This document shows positions 1 through 14,553 of a stretch of DNA of 64,000 nt, piece after piece; within the stretch, counting starts at the first letter, position 1, and the number at the start of each line of letters is the position of its first letter. The notes under the pieces were generated by a model. That model did no database searches. It was not told the origin of the DNA and worked only from the letters and a program-made list of their open reading frames with translations. Origin of the DNA: Pseudorasbora parva (taxonomy: Eukaryota > Chordata > Actinopteri > Cypriniformes > Gobionidae); NCBI RefSeq assembly GCF_024679245.1, contig NC_090172.1, positions 41,586,776 to 41,650,775 on the forward strand, written 5' to 3'. The position numbers and the translations under genes are program-made.

Positions 1-2334
1 TACTTAGAATTCATTTATATTCAGTTAGCACAAATGGCTTCCTGTTTCTATGATGGCAATCACTTTGAACGTCCATCAGCACTCAGCATTAGCTTTGCAG
101 CTCATAGTCTCCAGTTATTTGTACCACAGAGCTGATGTTGATTTATGCTCTTCTCCACTGAAAGCCTATTCAAGTGTACAAATTAATTTGAAGAGTTGTA
201 CTGGTTGCCAGGTAGGCGATTTAAAAATAAAATATTAAAAAATCATCAGAACTTAAAGAGATAAATCTTGAGCAATCCTGCTACTTCTAGTAATAGTCAT
301 TCAATATTAGTGTTGAAGTAACTTGTTTTTAGTTCCTATTTGTACAGTGTAAAATATTATTAGCTTGAAAATCACCTATATAACATTTGAATAAATGAAA
401 AAAACATATAATACATTCATTTTAAGTTTTTTTTCTTCTTCTTTAAAAGCAGTCGGTATTTTGTATAGCCTTCCTTGGAATGCAAAACTAAACTTATTTG
501 CTCCGGATTGCTCTTGCTTAACAGTCGACTGCAGATATGCATTTTTATTGTATACTTGGTTATCTCCAGTTCCTTTCTGGCGTACAGGCCAAAAATTTAT
601 TTCAAATGAGTATTAATTATTTTAAAGTTTTGCTTTTCCACAAGAATGGCTTATGTGGTTGTGTTCTTAAAGTCAAACTGTGTGTCTTAGTTGAGCAAGC
701 ATCACACTTCCTCATGAGGAAGTGACCTTGAAGTACTGTGATATGGCCCTTTGTGTTTTTCAATGTTTTCTGCCTTCGATTTCTCAAGCTTCTTTGACTT
801 CGAATGGCACATCACTAAGAATCCAGTTTGGGCTATTACTTAGTCACTTTCTAAAACAAAGTTTGTTTTTTGTCTGTGAAAGAAGACTAACCCAGATTTT
901 CTCTCTTTCTCCAACTCTCTCTTTTTTTCTGGGAACATTTTATGGGAACATTTTCTGATTCAACTTAAATATATCAAGTAACACTAATAAATGTAAATGT
1001 AGGGCCGGATCAAGTGGAACTAAATCCTTGAGGAAACAACTGCATGTTAGCACTTTTTAAGTTGTAGGTTGTGGCTGGTATTATTCTTGAAGCACACTTT
1101 GTTGATTCTCTAATGATAATTACTTCCTTTTCCTGTTTTCCTCATTAATCTTGCTCTTGTTGTTTTTTCTGATGATGCTGCCAGCTCCTTTTCCTCAATC
1201 TCAATCGTCACCACTCAGTCTCAAAGATATCATCAGGACCTTTGTGTTCCTAATCTCACATCTTTGACTGATTTCAAGATTGACACGCTCACGATCTTGG
1301 TTCCCAAAGCTTATTTTAAGACACTGATTATCTATATTTGATAGTATAGTATCTAGACACTGGGAAAACTAAATTTATAGTCCCACTTGAAGTGTATTAA
1401 AATATGCAGCGTTATTGAATTTGTTGACATACTTTCCACTGAAACAGAAAGATAGGGCAGGAGAACATATCAAGCAAATCCTGGCCAGAGCCGTTGAGCT
1501 CGATAAAGCCACATTTGACATTTTATGCTAGCCATAGTCTTATAGATTCCCCTTTTAGATTTCATATGAAACTGTTACTAATCCAAAACAGTGAATTCAT
1601 AATCATGCTGACAATGTGTAGTTTGAAAAGTGTATAATTTACCATATAGTAAATAGTAACTGTGTGAACAAGTGACCGATTTCAGCCGCAGCTTCAAGGT
1701 TTATTTAAAGTGTTTGGGCGGGACGCTTCAGATTCTAGAGAGAATTTGATTGGACAGAAAATCTGATCAGAGCCTAAAGTGCAGAGTGATGTCAGCAAAA
1801 TCATAGATCCATACTTGCGGACTGTAAGTTTTGATCACTTAGGCCTATGTAATTGTGGCATTTTTGGAGCACACTAGTTTATAGATTAGCTTAAGGCTGC
1901 AATTTCTTAATTCATATTAAAAATGGAGAAAAAAAAAAGTTTAAGGCTTAGGTCAGGTAGAAACAGCTCCTTATAAGTAACAGTTGCCAGTTACATTTAC
2001 TGCATTATTCAGACACAAGAAAGCAAATCGAATGTTTGGACTTTGAAAAGATGTTGCTGTGCATTCAAAGGGCACAAGTTACAGAAGTCTCTAGAGAAAA
2101 AAAACAAGAGGAAAAATCTGCTCACACATCCCAGAACCCCTCCTCCACTCTGCCTGCTGTCTGAGAACATGCCACCCACCCTCCCTCCCTCTGCAGCTTT
2201 TCCACTCACCATTACTTCCATTGTGGTTCAACTCTGAACTCTGGCATCATCTGTTTGTGCTTAAAGTTTGCAGCGTGTGCACTGACTTTCCCATTCCTTT
2301 TTCTCCCTTGAGGTGCATTCACATTAGCAAAGTT
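1..2334. other. Non-coding stretch, no gene recognised
   Basis: AT-rich sequence on both strands with frequent stops. No run of codons resembles a known protein, and no pair of splice sites encloses a conserved-looking reading frame. I looked here for the two missing 5' coding exons of cd81 (short N-terminus, first transmembrane segment, start of the small loop) and did not find them. The stretch may be a cd81 intron or intergenic DNA. Confidence 0.5.
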
Positions 2335-2700
2335 TGTGGGCAAAAAAATGTCTATTGCATCTTGTTAATAGTGTGCCGATGTATGAAGCACAGCTCACAC
2401 AAAGTCCCTTTTAAACCAAGCAGCTTTCTGTTGGTCAACGTGGCAAATCCGTTGTACAATCTGACTTGGGAAATATGCTTTTGCACTAAATTCCTGATTT
2501 CAAAATTTCTGCAACATTTTGCTGGCAAAAAAGGTCAATTATATCTTGTCAATAGTGTTTCGACTTGTATGAAGCACAGACATCACTTTTGAACCAAGCA
2601 ACTGATCAATGCGGCAAATCCACATGACCAACTTGAACCCTTTGCAAAATCTGCTTTGGGAAATGTTCCACTCTCACATTTGAAATTCTGTGGATTCCTA
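2335..2700. repeat. Diverged two-copy tandem repeat, ~190 bp period
   Basis: Two successive blocks share the order: CAAAAAA run, 'ATCTTGT(T/C)AATAGTGT', 'GTATGAAGCACAG', 'AACCAAGCA', 'GGCAAATCC', 'CTTGGGAAAT' or 'CTTTGGGAAATG'. The first block is about 2335-2525 and the second about 2526-2700. The copies are clearly diverged, so this duplication is much older than the larger one that starts inside its second copy. Confidence 0.6.
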
Positions 2701-2870
2701 CTGAAATGACTGAATGTCAGTGTCCGTACCTTTACCAGTCTACTCCTTCACCTCCTTTTTTTGCTATACCTTTGTCTCATTCTTATCATTCTTAAGTATT
2801 TTATTCACTTTTCCTGTTCTTCATCATTATTTTCCTTATTTTGTTGCTCATTTCCTCATGTGACACACCC

Positions 2871-2951
<81 letters not shown>

Positions 2952-4253
2952 CCCAGTCTTTCAGTCTTTCACTTTCCGAGAGCCAGACGTCTGCTCTTCA
3001 AATTAACGAAAATAGCAGCTGCATTTGGCAACTTTCTTAGCACTCGCGCATGAATTCAGATCCTCTTTCACAGACTTATGTACAGTCAGACAGAGACGCA
3101 GTGCCTCGAACCAGGTGGTTGGGGGTCTCTTCATTGTATTGTGTCACAAGACACTCATTCATTATTTTTTGAATATATAAGAAATTCATCTTAAAGTAAT
3201 TATGCTCTGCACAGCTAGTGGGTGTTGGTCATTTAGTAGTTATGGACTTGGTAATTAGAGATGGGCATCCAAATACATCAGAATCAAAATAGAAAGAGGG
3301 CTGTTTAAAGAGAAAGTGAAAGTGTGATAGAGGGAGAGTGGGGGTGTATTATGCAGCTGTTCATTATGCTAGTCACATCGTAGCGCTCCATTCAGACCTG
3401 TCACACTGAGAAATGGCTTGGTGGCGGTTCCTTGAGCCCCTTATCCACTGCAATTAAGTAAATGGAACCAGGACTCAGTCAGTCCCCTCCCCTCCCACAC
3501 CACCCCACATTGCATTGATTTTTTAAAATATTTATTATTATTCTCTTGCAAGGGAATGAACACAGTTTGCTAAATGACAGCAGGACATTTAGACATTTTA
3601 AAAACGTAATCTAATAATGCTCTAGAAATTCAGTTTGAGATTAGAGCTTGAAGTGCCCTGCCCTGTCTGCTTGGCCAGGGGATAAAAGAGACTGCAGGAC
3701 AGAATCAACTGAATTTGAATAAGAGATGGGGGAACAAAAAGGCGCGGATTGCATTACACTTACAGAGAAAGAAATTCAAGTACATTTAATTTGCTTCTTT
3801 AAAAGCTTCATGAAGTTTGTGTACAATATACAGTAAATACAATATCATAAGCATTCAAACATTAACAATGCTATAGTAATTAAGTACTTGTAATTGTACA
3901 TGGTTAGACTAGGGAATCAAAAACAAATCAACAGGTTCCTAGTTCATACAGAGTAAGAGTGTGTGTCCCTGCATGTGTGATTGATAAGATAGTCAATCAG
4001 TGAATTGATTAAACTTGACAATTTATTTTAGATTTTCACTTTTTTTTTGCTTTCATGCAGACTTTAAGGAGCTTTCTGCTTAATTTCTACTTAATCTGAC
4101 TCAAAATTCTGCTTATTCTTAACTAAAATTGTAACCCTGATGTATTAAGTTATGATTCCGTAATATTGAATATTTTTCAGGACTTTCAACCATTCATTTA
4201 GATGCTACCATGTTGTAAAGCACATTTATTTTCATCATTAATTTCCTTTTTTT
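2543..4253 (+). repeat. Copy 1 of a ~1.7-1.8 kb near-identical direct duplication
   Basis: From 'ATCTTGTCAATAGTG' at 2543 up to the N run, the sequence matches 4454-6216 almost base for base. Visible differences are a longer CT array in copy 2, 'CTCACATTTGAAATTC' against 'CTCACTCGAAATTC', 'ATTAACG' against 'ATCAACG', and a CA-rich indel near 3490/5450. It contains no recognisable gene. Confidence 0.85.
2873..2949. repeat. (CT)n microsatellite
   Basis: An uninterrupted CT array of about 38 units followed by a C run. The same locus in the downstream duplicate (4782-4904) carries about 61 units, as expected of two alleles or two recent paralogues. Confidence 0.95.
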
Positions 4254-4453
4254 NNNNNNNNNNNNNNNNNNNNNNNNNNNNNNNNNNNNNNNNNNNNNNN
4301 NNNNNNNNNNNNNNNNNNNNNNNNNNNNNNNNNNNNNNNNNNNNNNNNNNNNNNNNNNNNNNNNNNNNNNNNNNNNNNNNNNNNNNNNNNNNNNNNNNNN
4401 NNNNNNNNNNNNNNNNNNNNNNNNNNNNNNNNNNNNNNNNNNNNNNNNNNNNN
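4254..4453. other. Assembly gap (200 N)
   Basis: A run of exactly 200 unknown bases between the two near-identical duplicate blocks. The round length suggests a scaffolding placeholder rather than a measured gap. Confidence 0.98.
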
Positions 4454-6216
<1,763 letters not shown>

Positions 6217-6240
6217 TGCTCATTTCCTCATGTTACACAC

Positions 6241-6465
<225 letters not shown>

Positions 6466-6579
6466 GTATGTCCATATACCCCTGTATGTATTGACTGACA
6501 CGATAGAATCAGTCAAACAAATCAGCTTCCAGATTATTTCACCAAACTGGATTGCTGTTGTTTGAATGTATGTATGTAA

Positions 6580-6663
6580 AGCTCTGGAAAAAATGAAGAG
6601 ACCACTTAACATGGATTTCCCAATGTTAAGAAGGTCTCTTAATTTTTTTTTTAGAGCTGTATG
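6580..6663. mobile_element. Small palindromic MITE-like element
   Basis: 'AGCTCTGGAAAAA' opens and 'TTTTTTTTTTAGAGCT' closes a short fold-back. Internal arms 'AGAGACCACTTAACAT' and 'ATGTTAAGAAGGTCTCT' pair almost perfectly around a ~10-nt loop. This is the structure of a tiny non-autonomous DNA transposon. I saw no open reading frame and no clear target-site duplication. Confidence 0.5.
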
Positions 6664-7486
6664 TATTGCTGGAAAGAATAAATAATTGCCAATGATCTTT
6701 ATAACAATAGAATAAACAACAACAAACAAAAAGTTTAAAATTTCAATTTCGATTAATAGGTGAACAAAAAAAAAAAGATTCTAACTTGCAAGAGTGAACA
6801 ATAGGTATGACAACAGAGGAAGATACAGTTGCAAAATAATTCATACTCACTTGTATTCTGCATGCTGAGTCACAATGATTTCAGTTTGTGTGTGGCTGAT
6901 CTCTATCTGTGTGTGTGTCCTTCTATTTGCTGCCATTTGAACATCCATGCAAACACTGCTGCTGCTCCCTAAGGCCTACTGGGGTTGCTATGGTTACAGC
7001 AGTTATCACTGAGCCTGTGCTACTAAACAACGTCAACCCTGAAAAAAAAGAGTTCATTCTTTCTTTCTGAGAAAGCTGTTGAATCTTTAACTCCACAGCT
7101 CTTTTTATTCTTTTTTTTTTCTCCTTCTAGCAGTGCACGTTATGTTACATAAGATCCCTGATTTGCTGTTAACTCGAGGCGTTTTTATGTGAATGAGAGA
7201 ATGGAAACAAAAAGTTAATTTGGGCCTCTTCATATGCCTTCCAAATGTTTTGCCGTTTTCCTTCTGCTTAAAGTAAACTTGCCACCGTGTCAAAGTGAAC
7301 ACACAGTGACTCCTGCTGGTCACGATGAAGTACCGCTCACTCGATATATAAACTATTTTGATTGGATGACTTCTCAAATCTGTTTAGTTTAATTGAGCTT
7401 CACAGCTCCCTATTTGATCCCAGACTTTTTTGTTTAAGGATCCTGGATATTCCTTTAAGATAACACGCATGATTTTCTTCTTGAAG

Positions 7487-8718
7487 GTATCTACATCTTG
7501 ATTGCCGTCGGTGCTGTGATGATGTTTGTTGGATTCCTCGGTTGCTATGGAGCCATACAGGAATCCCAGTGTCTTCTCGGAACAGTGAGTAACAAATCCT
7601 GTGGCCACTCAGCAAATTCCTCAAATCACATGATGATGAAAAGTATTAATGAAATGACTGTAAAACTCCACTGTAAAGGCAACACTAATGTTTACATTGC
7701 TTTTAAGTTGATTTCATCTAATTAAAGCATTCGCTGAACTTGTTATGGTGCCATGAATTTATTATTTTAACAATTGCTGGCTGTTGTATACTACTTTTGG
7801 TAAGTTTGGGGTCTTTTACTGTACACAGAACAGACTCCTGCCCATATACAGTACGTCCTTTTCTGTTTCAATTCTACAGTTCTTTGCCTGCCTGGTCATT
7901 CTGTTTGCCTGTGAGGTTGCTGCTGGAATCTGGGGGTTCATGCACAAAGACAAGGTTTGTTTCATGTATGCACCGTGTCAAGCTGACACATACACATCTG
8001 GTTGCATATATTTCTTATTATATCTTCTTTTTCCTTTCAGATCTCCAAAGAGATCATCGCTTTCTATGACTCTGTGTATGATAAAGGCGTTTCAAATCCA
8101 ATCTCACAAACCGATCCAAACCAGGGTGCCGCTACTGTCTTGAAGGTCTTTCACGAGACTGTAAGTAGTCCTCATGTACTGAGGAGCACGACAATAATCA
8201 AGCTTCTTTCAAACCAAATGATGTTGTAAAGACACACATCTAATCAGTGTCATCTCTGGCTTTCAGCTTAACTGCTGTGGCAAAGGAGGCTTCTTGGGAT
8301 TTACTGAGAAGTTCGCCTTGGACATCTGTCCTGGAGAACTGAAACTTAATTCTGTAGTAAGTCTACCCTCAGTAAACACCCTCAGGATGGAGAATTCTCA
8401 TCCAAACAGTCCCTTGTAGCATGACAAAAAAAAACTTTTCTCCCTTTTTTTTCAGAACTGTCACACCAAGATCAAAGAACTTTTCTCAGAGAAGATCCTC
8501 CATATTGGCATCGCCGCCCTGGTTGTTGCTGTCATCATGGTAAGGGATTCCTGACTGTGTTTGTATTGGGGCCTGTGTGTCGAGTTACATTCTGCTATCC
8601 GTTGATGTTGCTGGCATCACATTTTACCCCTTATTTTGGCCTTTTTCCTTTCTAGATTTTCGAGATGATCTTCAGCATGGTGCTCTGCTGCGGTATCAGG
8701 AACAGCCCTGTTTACTAA
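7487..8718 (+). CDS. cd81: CD81 tetraspanin, 3' six coding exons (5' partial)
   Basis: Coding exons: 7487-7584, 7880-7954, 8041-8160, 8267-8356, 8456-8539, 8656-8718 (stop TAA 8716-8718). All have AG/GT borders and unbroken phase, giving about 176 residues of a protein usually ~236 aa long. Seen: transmembrane segment 2 with '[12 protein letters not shown]', segment 3 with '[13 protein letters not shown]', a large extracellular loop with the tetraspanin CCG motif ('LNCCGKGG') and two further cysteines (four in all, as in CD81), and segment 4 ending '[12 protein letters not shown]'. The last residues match the CD81 C-terminus closely. CD81 is a plasma-membrane scaffold that organises partner receptors in tetraspanin microdomains. 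Exons 1-2 (N-terminus, TM1, small loop) are not in 1-7486 as far as I can see; they lie upstream or in the N gap. Which teleost duplicate (cd81a or cd81b) cannot be decided here. Confidence 0.95.
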
Positions 8719-9241
8719 AACACAGGGGCAAGATATGTCCTTTAAAAACATCAGCCAAAAAAAAATTGTTTTGTTTTATATCTACCATCTCCTATTTTGT
8801 TTTGTATCTACCATCGTTTTATAATATAGTCACTCTGTCCGGTTCCTGGCATCTCAGAACAACTTTTGTGCATTTCTGTTCAAATGTGGCAGTGTACCCA
8901 CCAACGACTAGTCTGCTATTGTTTACGCTGTAGTTGGCGATGACTAGTTGAGTTCTGTAGCTATAGCAGTAGACTTATAAACAAACACACACACACACAC
9001 ACAGTACATTATCACATGAAGGATGAATACATTTGCTTGTAGGTTTTTTTTGTGTTAACTGTTAAGTACTGCTATTGCTATTGGTTACTATCATTCTTTT
9101 CATATGTACATGTATAAACTGTATATATTTGCAGCTCTGTATGGCTGAATAAGCATGAATCTTGTATTGAACACTCCTGTCCCATCTTCTTCTCTGAGAC
9201 TGCTGCTTGTATGTACAAGTTTCTTCCTTAGAAACCACTAA

Positions 9242-9247
9242 AATAAA
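9242..9247 (+). terminator. cd81: cd81 polyadenylation signal
   Basis: AATAAA about 525 bases after the cd81 stop codon, at the end of a non-coding stretch with no further exon. It is the first canonical signal downstream and the probable 3' end of cd81. Confidence 0.6.
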
Positions 9248-9482
9248 CAGTGTTAGCTAGATATGAGAGATTAAGTCAGAATACAGTGCTTGCTGGACGT
9301 GACAATGCAAAGATTTAAAACATTTTAAAAGCCCGGATACACTTCATTTTCCACCTTCTGCTCCATCTAGCGCACAGTTGAGCAAGAAAGAACGCTCTAT
9401 TCACACCGTGCGCACACTATCTAGTGGACCTTGGTTTTCACACGCTCAAATCACTCACGCAGACACAACAATCGGGCTACTC

Positions 9483-9548
9483 ACAGACGTGGAAGTAAAC
9501 TTTCGTCTTAACATTACAGACGTGGAAGTAAACTTTCGTCTTAACATT
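9483..9548. repeat. 33-bp perfect tandem duplication (2 copies)
   Basis: The unit beginning 'ACAGACGTGGAAGTAAAC' occurs twice head to tail without mismatch; a third partial 'ACAGA' follows. Confidence 0.9.
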
Positions 9549-10416
9549 ACAGAGTTAACGAGTACTACGTTTGGTTCTTACACTTTATCCTTTCAGTAAA
9601 GCTCAGTCGGTGCAGGCAAAGCTTAAAAAAGGTATATTCCGGATTCAGTAGATATTAATATCAGAGCACTATTCCAAATTAACTGTAGCTCATTTTCTTC
9701 AAAAACAGCAACAATCTGATGTTACAGCCAAAGACTTAACGATTTTGGTTACTGCAGAGTACTTAAATTGGGCTTATTCATAAAAATCAAAAAGTCTCTG
9801 TTTCAATAGTATAGCCACAAGATGCAAATAATATCAATGCTTACGTGATTTTAGTGTGAACATCTTTTTTTTTTCTGTGTAAAAATATATTTTAATTATA
9901 GAAGTACACATAGAAGCTTCTATAAGCTTCCCAAATGTGCCCCATTCACTTCCACTGAGCGTTCAGCATTGTTGTTGTTTTTTCCTTCTCAAGAGTCAGC
10001 ATTAGTTTTTGTGGCCACAACAATAATGTCAGTTGAGCAATTGTTGAGAAAAGTATTGAACCTAGCATATTCCTTTAATGGCAGAAAGGGCGATGATCTA
10101 TGATCATTGTGTTTCTTGTATGTGAGATCACATGGATGAGATAGCTGATCCTAGATCCGCATTCTTGCTCCACACCGAGCTCCTGATGCCCGCTAACTTA
10201 TGCTCTTTAAAACTAATATAGTGTAATGCATTTTCCTGCATGCCCGTCATACAAGGAGTTGGACACATTAAGAAGTACTGCCCCAGTCACTGAAGTTCTG
10301 CCTCTCTTTACAGTGATCACAGCCATAGAGAGGATCATACATACCTACTGGCCTTATAAATGAAACACCCTATTCCTTAATCACTTCAGGCTAGCCCACA
10401 CTAAAAAAATTTTTTT

Positions 10417-10699
10417 GATCTTATCAGATTTTCAAATTTTGAGAGACCATAAACATAACAATAAAAAAAAGATTTAACCATTTTGTTCCTATAGTGTGGA
10501 GTACCGCAATATGACAATAATAGTATTTGGACTGCAGAAACAGGATGAAGTCAAGTTATGCTCATGCCAATTCAATTAGTCTTAACTCCTCATACAACAA
10601 GCAAATCTGATAAGATCATCTGTAGACCATCAAGATAATCGGGACTATACCTAGGTTTGTCGGAAGGGAAGAATTGGGTCCAAAATGGGCCCGATTATC
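10417..10699. mobile_element. Possible MITE with two inverted-repeat pairs
   Basis: 'GATCTTATCAGATTT' near 10417 is the exact reverse complement of 'AAATCTGATAAGATC' near 10604. Just outside, 'AGATAATCGGG' near 10633 pairs with 'CCCGATTATCT' near 10689. No open reading frame or target duplication was recognised, so the transposon assignment is inference. Confidence 0.35.
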
Positions 10700-12232
10700 T
10701 CGGTGTGTGGGTGCCTTTACATAGCAAATCCAGATCGATTCCTAATGGAATTTTCTATGCTGTCATAACTGTAATTTTTAATATCACTCAACTGAAAAAT
10801 CCAAGGAGTTTGTGTGAATGTACGTGTGTGATATATTTTGACAGTGAATTCAGATGGATAGACTTGATTGATTATAGTTTTGACAAGCTCTACTCTTCTT
10901 CACTGCCACCTCTCACGGATGTAGTTGCTGTAATACCGTGCCACTTTCACTAGGTGGCGCAAAGACTACTCACAACTGGTGATTACACCCTTACTATGCC
11001 TGTGTACATGTCTTTTGTGCACTTCTAGACTGCATTAATACTAAGATTTAGGCTACTTACATGCATTATGCAACCCTGTATTGGTAACACTTATTGCCTA
11101 TGCTGATATGCTTAAAAGTGTCTTGTACAGCTATATAGTATACTAATTACCATGTAAAAACAATGTATGCCTTTAATTGTGATATCTTTTTCCTGGTACT
11201 TGTCAAAAAAAAAAATATTTCAGTTGACGCATGTAATAATTTTAGGAGGTTCTGACAGGTCGAGCATGATCTTCTTACCATTAAATATGAAGGCAAAACA
11301 GTTGTTTGTGAAAATAACTGTTGTAATTAAAACACATCAAGATATTTGAACACTGTCAAATATAACTTTTGTGTTGTAAGAATACCCAAATTGACTGCTG
11401 TCACTCAAGTCCCTTTACCCTGACACACCAATTATAGATCTCAGTCTGGTTTTGTTGCCCAAATATTCAGGAATTAAATGTATTTTACAAATAACTCATC
11501 TTCATTTTGTTCCTGTGTCTTAATTTTTTTATTTTATTTTTTATTTTAATTGCTTTGTAGGTTGTAAATAAGTGATCTGAAAGTTGTTATCAAGTAGCCA
11601 TTGTTACTACTCTGTTCAAAGCATTGAAATTACCTTTGGGTCATTCCGTGTCAACTCAACCACAAGGTCCCCGGCTAAAAAAAAAATATTTAACAAATAA
11701 ATCTGGTGAAGGAAATGCATTAATGAATAAGAAAAGCAAAATATAAAATGTTGGACAGCGATGCACTTTGTATTCCGACAACCTTTCTTTTGAAATCTTA
11801 ATTTTCTTGGCCTTTTATGGTTAAATCCTATAAATATTGGGGATCTCAATGCTACTCTGTATTAAAATGGTTGAATGTTACCCAAATGTGAGTCACTCTG
11901 CATACAGCTGATAATTAATGTGCTTAAAATAATTTTAAAACTAAATGTATCATGCTTCCCTCTCTGAGGGCCTTCTCGTCTCTTCCCTCTGAAGTTCAGG
12001 CACATTTACTTGCTCTCAACAGTGTATTTATAATCATATATATTTGAATCAGTTTCAGGAATATTTGGAAGATAGGATTTTATTCATTTTAACAGATTCT
12101 GAAGCTATATCAAGAGTTCAAATATGTAGTACCTATCTGGCCTCAAATCTCAAATTAAAATTGTAATTTTGACCCCCTTCACAAAATAAAAGAATACTCT
12201 ATAAATATCAAGTCATAACATTTTATATTTTG

Positions 12233-12235
<3 letters not shown>

Positions 12236-12313
<78 letters not shown>
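12236..12313. repeat. (TA)n microsatellite
   Basis: About 38 TA units directly abutting the terminus of the Tc1-like element that follows. Tc1 elements duplicate a TA target on insertion. Confidence 0.95.
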
Positions 12314-12317
<4 letters not shown>

Positions 12318-13636
12318 GGTACGGAAAAAATTGAGACCCCCTTACATTTTTAACTCTTTGTTATATTGTAGCCATTTGCTAAAATCATTTAAATTCATTT
12401 TCTTCTCATTAATGTACATACAGCACCCCATATTGACAGAAAAACACAGAATTGTTGACATGTTTGCAGATTTATTAAAAAAGAAAAACTGAAATATCAC
12501 ATGGTCCTAATTATTTAGACCCTTTTCCCAGTACTTAGTAGAAGCACCCTTTTGATCTAATACAGCCACAACTAATCTGTGGCTGTATTAGGCAGATCTA
12601 AAGAGTTTTTTTTTTTTGGAAAGATGCAACAAGTTTTTCACACCTGGATTTGTGGATCCTCTGCCATTCCTCCTTGCAGATCCTCTCCAGTTCTGTCAGG
12701 TTGGATGGTAAACGTTGGTGGACAGCCATTTTCAGGTCTCTCCAGAGATGCTCAATTGGGTTTAAGTCAGGGCTCTGGCTGGGCCATTCAAGAACAGTCA
12801 CAGAGTTGTTGTGAAGCCACTCCTTTGTTATTTTAGCTGTGTGCTTAGGGTCATTGTCTTGTTGGAAGGTGAACCTTTGGCCCAGTCTGAGGTCTTGAGC
12901 ACTCTGGAGAAGGTTTTCGTCCAGGATATCCCTGTACTTGGCCGCATTCATCTTTCTCTCGATTGCAACCAGTCGTCCTGCTCCTGCAGCTAAAAAACAC
13001 CCCCACAGCATGATACTGCCACCACCATGCTTTACTGTTGGGACTGTTGGAGAGGTTTCCAACACACCTACCGCTTAGAATTAAGGCCAAAAAGTTCTAT
13101 CTTGGTCTCATCAGACCAGAGAATCTTATTTCTCACCATATTAGAGTCCTTCAGGTGTTTTTTTTTTTTGTAAACTCCATGCGGGCTTTCATGTGTCTTG
13201 CACTGAGGAGAGGCTTCTGTCAGGCCACTCTGCCATAAAGCCCCGACTGGTGGAGGAGTGCAGTGATGGTTGACTTTCTACAACTTTCTCCCATCTCCCG
13301 TCTGCATCTCTGGAGCTCAGCCACAGTGATCTTTGGGTTCTTCTTTACCTCTCTCACCAAATGAAGACTCAAATGAAGGTGTAGAACCATCTCAAGGATG
13401 ATCAGAAGAAATGGACAGCACCCTAATGCTTCTGAATACTTAGGACCTTGTGATATTTAAGGTTTTTCTGTTTTTAATAAATCTACAAAAATGTCAAAAA
13501 TTCTCATTTTTTCTGTCTTCATTTAATATGGGGTGCTTTGTGTACATTAATGAGAAAAAAAATAACGATGATTTTAGCAAATGGCTGCAATATAACAAAG
13601 ATGTAAGGTGGTTTGAATACTTCCTGTACCCACTGT
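12314..13636 (-). mobile_element. Tc1-like DNA transposon, decayed
   Basis: The left end 'AGTGGGTACGGAAAAAATTGA' region and the right end 'GTACCCACTGT' are inverted, and reading-frame remains of a Tc1 transposase lie between them on the reverse strand. Length about 1.3 kb. A further 'ACAGTGGGTAC' terminus at about 13662 suggests a second, fragmentary end next door. Confidence 0.85.
12598..13400 (-). pseudogene. Tc1-type transposase pseudogene
   Basis: Reverse strand. The C-terminal catalytic half is open at 12598-13065 and shows 'TVKHGGGSIMLWGCF', '[11 protein letters not shown]' and '[11 protein letters not shown]'. The second Asp and the Glu are separated by 34 residues (DD34E, Tc1 type). 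The N-terminal half (about 13066-13400) is recognisable in other frames: helix-turn-helix region 'EMGESCRKSTITAALHHSG'-like and 'LWSDETKIELFG' with the first Asp. The halves are separated by a stop or frame change near 13070, so the gene is broken. It would encode a cut-and-paste transposase. Confidence 0.85.
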
Positions 13637-14553
13637 ATTACTTATACATATATTAGAAATACAGTGGGTACAATGAGAACTTTTTTCTTCTTTTTCAACT
13701 GGTTTCTTATACAGTCCTCTGACTGCCTTTTGGAGAAGCACCTGATTCAACAAAATGAATCCATTAATCTGGAAGATCTTTCAATGCTCTTAAATTTAGA
13801 TATTTGGCACAAACAAGTTAAAGTTTCTTCTTAGATATAGTGTAAAAGAGACCAATCTTCCATTAACCTCCCACCAATCTCCTACATTTGCAACACTGAT
13901 GCTGAGGAATACATTTATAACCATCTCTGCTTGCAGTGGTTCAGGAAAAGACTCCTGCATCTCAGATCATATTTTTTCAACAGTCTGAACAGAATGAATA
14001 CCAATCCTCATGGCCAAATTTTCTGCAGAAATCCACCGGTCCCTTGCCCGAAGATGACTTTAACATCACACTAGATAAAAAGAGGATTACAAAGTAACGG
14101 TTCTTCAAGAACCTTCTCATGAATTACTTCAGAGAGCAATCTTTTAACAATAAATATTTCCAAAGCATTTAATACTGATGCATAAAAAGAAGAGAGTCCA
14201 TTAAAATCCATGTCCTTCAAATGCATTATCTAAGTTAATCTGCCCCTCTATTTTTAGTAAAGCACAAGCTATTTCTGTCCAGTTCTGAGACTGATAATAA
14301 AGAAGTCTTTGTGCAGTCTAAACACAGCAACTTATTGTCCATTAAGGCCTTTGCCTCCTTCACTTCACAGCAGACAATACGGATTCTCCTTATCCAGTAT
14401 TGTCCACTCCAGAAAAAAAAAATTCCCTAATGAATTCACCTGGTGTGTTCAACACAATATGCCATAAAATAGTGGTGGCAATATTTTTGACAGCACACTC
14501 CCTCTATAAGATAGTTGAGGTGAAATCTAATTCCATTTTGATGATTGTATCTA

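Larger units (their letters stand above)
9261..12239. other. Intergenic stretch, mostly unrecognised
   Basis: No protein-coding similarity on either strand. It contains a 33-bp perfect tandem duplication at 9483-9548 and a nested inverted-repeat structure at 10417-10699, both listed separately. The rest is AT-rich and unremarkable. Confidence 0.6.

Noticed and set aside
1..960. Several 60-120-codon frames in the first kilobase
   Set aside because: AT-rich, Phe/Leu/Ser-dominated, no splice context and no similarity; consistent with chance.
11616..11849. 77-codon minus-strand frame ending near a splice-like site
   Set aside because: No recognisable domain; low-complexity and AT-rich; 'GGTCATTCCGTGTCAACTC' at its 5' part looks like a dispersed fish repeat rather than a gene.
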